NCBI GenBank assembly: GCA_903933995.1
Contig: CAIZMD010000094.1
Span: 1 to 9,191, forward strand
Length of the DNA: 9,191 bases
Origin: an uncultured Bacteroidota bacterium
GTDB taxonomy: Bacteria > Bacteroidota > Bacteroidia > Chitinophagales > Chitinophagaceae
Direction: 5' to 3'
Shown: positions 6,856-9,191 of the stretch, in pieces
Position numbering within the stretch: the first letter of the stretch is position 1
How the letters are laid out: the number at the start of each line of letters is the position of its first letter
Position numbers and translations under genes: made by a program
The notes under the pieces: model-generated
Told to the model about the DNA's origin: nothing
Database searches by the model: none
Seen by the model: only the letters and a program-made list of their open reading frames with translations

Positions 6856-7487
6856 GAAGCCAGATTGGATTTTAATTCCAAAAGAAATCCTTTGAATTTG
6901 TTCAGGGTCTGAACCAATTGAGCTTGGGTATCGGCCTGGGCCTTATTGTTTTTCAAATAATTCTTGGCACCCTCAATAGAAAATTTGCGTTGGCGTAATA
7001 GAAAATAAATCAGTTGTAAATTCTTGATATCTTCTACTCGGAACAAACGGTCACCTTTTCTGGTCTTTCTGGGTTGCAGAATGTCAAATTCATTTTCCCA
7101 GTAGCGCAAAAGCGATGTGTTTACTTTAAACCAACCCGCTACTTCACTAATGCTATAATAGAGTTTCTGAGCCAAAATGCTTTCTTCCGGAACATCTATC
7201 AGGTCAAGTTCTGTATCCATTTCACGAAAAGACTTTCTGCCACGCTTGCTGGCTTTCTTTTCTTCAATGGCAATGGATTCCTTGGGTTCTGTTATTTTTT
7301 TAACCTTGATCCTAACCCCAATATTTTGGTTTTCATAGACCATGGCTGGTTCTGCCACAGGCACCTGTAATACTTCTACAGGCGGTTTGGGAGCAGCAGG
7401 TTTGGCAACGCGTTCTTTCTTGGGCTTGGGTGCCGCCGTTTCTATTGGAAATCCAAATAAGTCTAATTGTTGCAAAGGTCCTGCCAT
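6852..7487 (-). CDS. MerR-family DNA-binding transcriptional regulator
   Basis: The 211-residue protein has one clear domain, a MerR winged helix-turn-helix at about 108-178: YYSISEVAGWF (110-120), NTSLLRYWENEF (123-134), then a wing containing KGDRLFRVEDI (144-154) and the helix IYFLLRQRKFSIEGAKNYL (160-178). MerR proteins bind promoters as dimers; a short helix at 185-210 could supply the dimer contact. It has no cysteine-rich or ligand-binding domain, so the signal it senses is unknown. The first 105 residues are low complexity: a Pro/Ala/Lys-rich stretch (19-50), then a basic patch KRGRKS (81-86) resembling an AT-hook core, followed by an acidic stretch (91-102). ATG 7487 is the start. 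It is cotranscribed with the lipoprotein gene and divergent from the dehydrogenase gene. Target genes are unknown. Confidence 0.9.
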   Translation of the reverse strand: MAGPLQQLDLFGFPIETAAPKPKKERVAKPAAPKPPVEVLQVPVAEPAMVYENQNIGVRIKVKKITEPKESIAIEEKKASKRGRKSFREMDTELDLIDVPEESILAQKLYYSISEVAGWFKVNTSLLRYWENEFDILQPRKTRKGDRLFRVEDIKNLQLIYFLLRQRKFSIEGAKNYLKNNKAQADTQAQLVQTLNKFKGFLLELKSNLAS

Positions 7488-7579
7488 GCCCTAAAAGTAG
7501 TACAACTAATTTGGCCCTGTTACAGCCCAAGGCCCATGGTGGAAAAGAAGGCTTTTACTGGGGAAAGCTATTGAAATGC

Positions 7580-7587
7580 TAGCTTTG
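7580..7587 (+). promoter_or_regulatory. Candidate -7 element for the 3-hydroxyacyl-CoA dehydrogenase gene
   Basis: TAGCTTTG matches TAnnTTTG exactly and ends 11 bases before the ATG at 7599. Initiation would fall about 4-7 bases before the start codon, giving a nearly leaderless message. No good TTTG lies at -33; only TTTTA (7553-7557), 22 bases upstream, comes close. An ATGCT/AGCAT inverted repeat (7576-7580, 7594-7598) frames the site. Confidence 0.35.
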
Positions 7588-7598
7588 CAAAAAAGCAT

Positions 7599-8474
7599 AT
7601 GCACCAAATCAAGACCATTTGTATTTGCGGAGCGGGAACCATGGGGTCCGGAATTGCCATGGTGTCTGCGCAGGCTGGTTTTCAAACCATCCTCTTTGAT
7701 TTGAATGATGTGGTGCTGGAAAAAGCCCAGACCACCATTTTAGCAAGTTGGAACCAACTCTTGGTCAAGGGCAAAATTAATTCGGAAGATCTTGCTCGCT
7801 TTCAGTCCTTGATCCAGTTTACTGATAAGCTTGCTAATTGTCAGGCAGACCTGATTATTGAAGCCATTATTGAAAAACTGGTAGCCAAAACAGACCTGTT
7901 TAGAGCGTTGGAGCAGATAAATCCATTGAATACTATTCTGGCTAGCAATACTTCTTCTATATCTATCAATACCATTGCCCAGGGTCTAGAACACCCATCC
8001 CGATTTGTAGGCATGCATTTTTTCAACCCAGCACCAGTGATGAAATTGGTAGAGCTGGTAAAGGGTCAGGATACCAATGAAAAAGTAATAACGCTACTCC
8101 AAGACATATGTCAAAAAATGGGTAAGACGGCAGTTGTTTGCAAAGACGCACCCGGTTTTATAGTCAATAGGGTAGCCAGACATTATTATCTAGAAGCCAT
8201 GTGGCTATTGGCCCAGGCGCAGGAGCATGGGGAAGAAATTGACCCGGCAAGTATTGACAAGATCTTAACTGCCAGTGGTTTTAAAATGGGGCCCTTTCAA
8301 CTCATGGACCTCATTGGGATGGATATCAATTATGGGGTAAGCCAAATTGTATATGATGCACTTGGACAACCTGAAAGGCTGAAGCCATCGCCTATTCAAG
8401 CGCAGAAAGTGGCCGATGGGAATTTGGGGAAGAAGAGCGGCAAGGGTTTTTACGAATATCCCCCAAAGCCCTAG
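7599..8474 (+). CDS. hbd: 3-hydroxyacyl-CoA (3-hydroxybutyryl-CoA) dehydrogenase
   Basis: This enzyme interconverts 3-hydroxyacyl-CoA and 3-ketoacyl-CoA using NAD(P), in fatty-acid beta-oxidation, butanoate or polyhydroxybutyrate metabolism. The 291 residues match the stand-alone short form. The Rossmann domain has GAGTMGSG (11-18) and D34 for the adenine ribose; SNTSS (116-120; S119), GMHFFNP (138-144; catalytic H140), E152 and DAPGFIVNR (183-191; N190) are the expected active-site residues. The C-terminal helical dimer domain contains GPFQLMDLIGMD (231-242) and ends GKGFYEY. All catalytic residues are intact. There is no fused enoyl-CoA hydratase, thiolase or acyl-CoA dehydrogenase neighbour, so chain-length preference and pathway cannot be read from context; the symbol is a convention. 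Divergent from the MerR gene. Confidence 0.93.
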   Translation: MHQIKTICICGAGTMGSGIAMVSAQAGFQTILFDLNDVVLEKAQTTILASWNQLLVKGKINSEDLARFQSLIQFTDKLANCQADLIIEAIIEKLVAKTDLFRALEQINPLNTILASNTSSISINTIAQGLEHPSRFVGMHFFNPAPVMKLVELVKGQDTNEKVITLLQDICQKMGKTAVVCKDAPGFIVNRVARHYYLEAMWLLAQAQEHGEEIDPASIDKILTASGFKMGPFQLMDLIGMDINYGVSQIVYDALGQPERLKPSPIQAQKVADGNLGKKSGKGFYEYPPKP

Positions 8475-8479
8475 CTTTG
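8464..8479 (+). repeat. 6-bp inverted repeat across the dehydrogenase stop codon
   Basis: CAAAGC (8464-8469) and GCTTTG (8474-8479) form a perfect stem with a CCTA loop; the TAG stop lies at the loop/stem boundary. The right arm also creates a second TAGCTTTG, 4 bases before the next ATG. No T run follows, so a terminator is unlikely, and the spacing is too short for a promoter of a gene starting at 8484. Confidence 0.4.
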
Positions 8480-8483
8480 CGGC

Positions 8484-9191
8484 ATGCTCATAGCGGTTAA
8501 TGCAATATTTCTTCAGAAGGGTAGGATGGAAGGTTATGGTTGGTTTGTACAGGAGGTGTTTAGCCGCTTGGCCAAGCAATATCCAGCGCACCAATTCTTA
8601 TTCGTTTTTGACAGACCCTATGATGAAAGTTTTGTTGTTGCGCCCAACTGTAAAGCCATTGTGGTAGGGCCTCCGGCTAGACACCCGGGTAGTTTTTTTT
8701 ATTGGTACAATATTGCAGCACCTGCCGCTCTGAAAAAATTCAAACCCGATGTTTGGGTTAATCCCTATGGTTTTTGCAGCACTAGTTCTAGCATCCCACA
8801 ATTGTTAATGGTACATGACCTTGCTTATTTGCATTATCCCAAATTTATAGCTTGGCATCAGTACTGGTATTACAAATTATTCACGCCTGGATTTATTAAA
8901 AAATCCAAGCAGGTTGTAACGGTTTCTAATTTTTCAAAAGATGACCTGACCAAAAATTTTCCAAGCGCTACAACTAAAACCAGTACGGTCTATCCCGCTG
9001 CCCGTGCGGGTTTCCAGCCCTTGAGTTGGGAAGAAAAATCACAAGTAAAAGACAGTTTTTCTGATGGTAGAGAATATTTTTTGTTTGTGGGTGGCATTCA
9101 CCCAAGGAAAAATTTACTCAACCTTTTAAAAGCTTTTTCGCTGTTTAAAAAATGGCAGAAAAGCAATATGAAATTGTTGGTGGCTGGTAGA
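8484..9191 (+). CDS. Glycosyltransferase, GT4-like (GT-B fold), 3' end cut by window edge
   Basis: The reading frame stays open for 236 codons to the window edge; typical members have about 360-390 residues, so roughly the last third is missing. The N-terminal GT-B acceptor domain starts MLIAVNAIFL and contains EGYGWFVQEVFSRL (16-29), FDRPYD (42-47), the strand LLMVHDLAYLHYP (107-119) and VTVSNFSKDDL (145-155). The donor-domain entry shows VYPAA (169-173), FLFVGGIHPRKNLLNLLKAF (199-218) and LLVAGR (231-236), which is the GT4 pattern. The nucleotide-binding glutamates lie beyond the edge. It probably transfers a hexose from a nucleotide sugar to a cell-surface glycan or lipid intermediate; donor and acceptor are unknown. 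ATG 8484, 9 bases after the preceding stop, is the first in-frame ATG and gives the usual GT-B first strand; Met15 would lose it. Confidence 0.88.
   Translation, partial: MLIAVNAIFLQKGRMEGYGWFVQEVFSRLAKQYPAHQFLFVFDRPYDESFVVAPNCKAIVVGPPARHPGSFFYWYNIAAPAALKKFKPDVWVNPYGFCSTSSSIPQLLMVHDLAYLHYPKFIAWHQYWYYKLFTPGFIKKSKQVVTVSNFSKDDLTKNFPSATTKTSTVYPAARAGFQPLSWEEKSQVKDSFSDGREYFLFVGGIHPRKNLLNLLKAFSLFKKWQKSNMKLLVAGR

Noticed and set aside
7333..7530. Minus-strand frame starting upstream of the MerR gene in a different register
   Set aside because: It overlaps the MerR N-terminal arm out of frame; MAGPLQQLDLFG from 7487 continues straight into the MerR domain.
7543..7556. AAAAG/CTTTT 5-bp hairpin in the MerR/dehydrogenase gap
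   Set aside because: The short A/T-rich stem with a 4-base loop is expected often by chance and has no terminator context.
8265..8594. Minus-strand open frame of 109 codons over the dehydrogenase/glycosyltransferase junction
   Set aside because: It overlaps two well-supported plus-strand genes and resembles no family I know.
1..9191. Defence system, mobile element, CRISPR array or biosynthetic cluster
   Set aside because: Every gene belongs to a housekeeping or widespread family, and no transposase, integrase, direct-repeat array or foreign-looking block was seen.

Overview
The window looks like ordinary chromosome from a Bacteroidota bacterium, most likely of the Chitinophagaceae type. That placement rests on three things. 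The protein families and their wording fit: a short BirA without a DNA-binding domain, an FtsH followed by a LUD-domain protein, and a thioredoxin-fold lipoprotein with a CxxS site. Shine-Dalgarno signals are weak or absent before most genes. Copies of the Bacteroidota -7 promoter motif TAnnTTTG lie in both divergent gaps. I see no transposase, integrase, tRNA, rRNA, CRISPR array or phage gene, and no gap longer than about 115 bases without a gene.

Layout. Bases 1-716 (minus) hold most of a biotin-protein ligase (birA), cut by the window edge near its C-terminus. A 111-base divergent gap follows. A plus-strand run then reads rsfS (ribosome silencing factor), ftsH (membrane AAA+ protease), a LUD/LutC-family protein, a gamma-glutamylcyclotransferase-fold protein, lpxH (lipid A pathway pyrophosphatase) and an MscS-family mechanosensitive channel. 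Gaps from ftsH onward are 10, 23, 1 and 3 bases, so this is probably one operon. It ends at a convergent junction of 8 bases. The next pair is on the minus strand: a MerR-type regulator followed, with a 4-base ATGA overlap, by a thioredoxin-fold lipoprotein. A second 111-base divergent gap leads to a 3-hydroxyacyl-CoA dehydrogenase and, 9 bases later, a GT4-type glycosyltransferase that runs off the right edge.

How the genes may work together. The plus-strand run combines ribosome hibernation, membrane protein quality control, lipid A synthesis and osmotic protection, which suggests growth-linked envelope maintenance. FtsH controls lipid A synthesis in E. coli by degrading LpxC, so sharing a transcript with lpxH is suggestive, but that is inference.

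I did not find a convincing undescribed system. The points most worth a second look are small: both divergent genes at the left lack any ATG start; a perfect 9-bp inverted repeat lies just inside the LUD gene; two -7-like motifs sit very close to start codons; the lipoprotein thioredoxin lacks its second active-site cysteine; and the MerR protein carries a long low-complexity N-terminal arm with an AT-hook-like patch.
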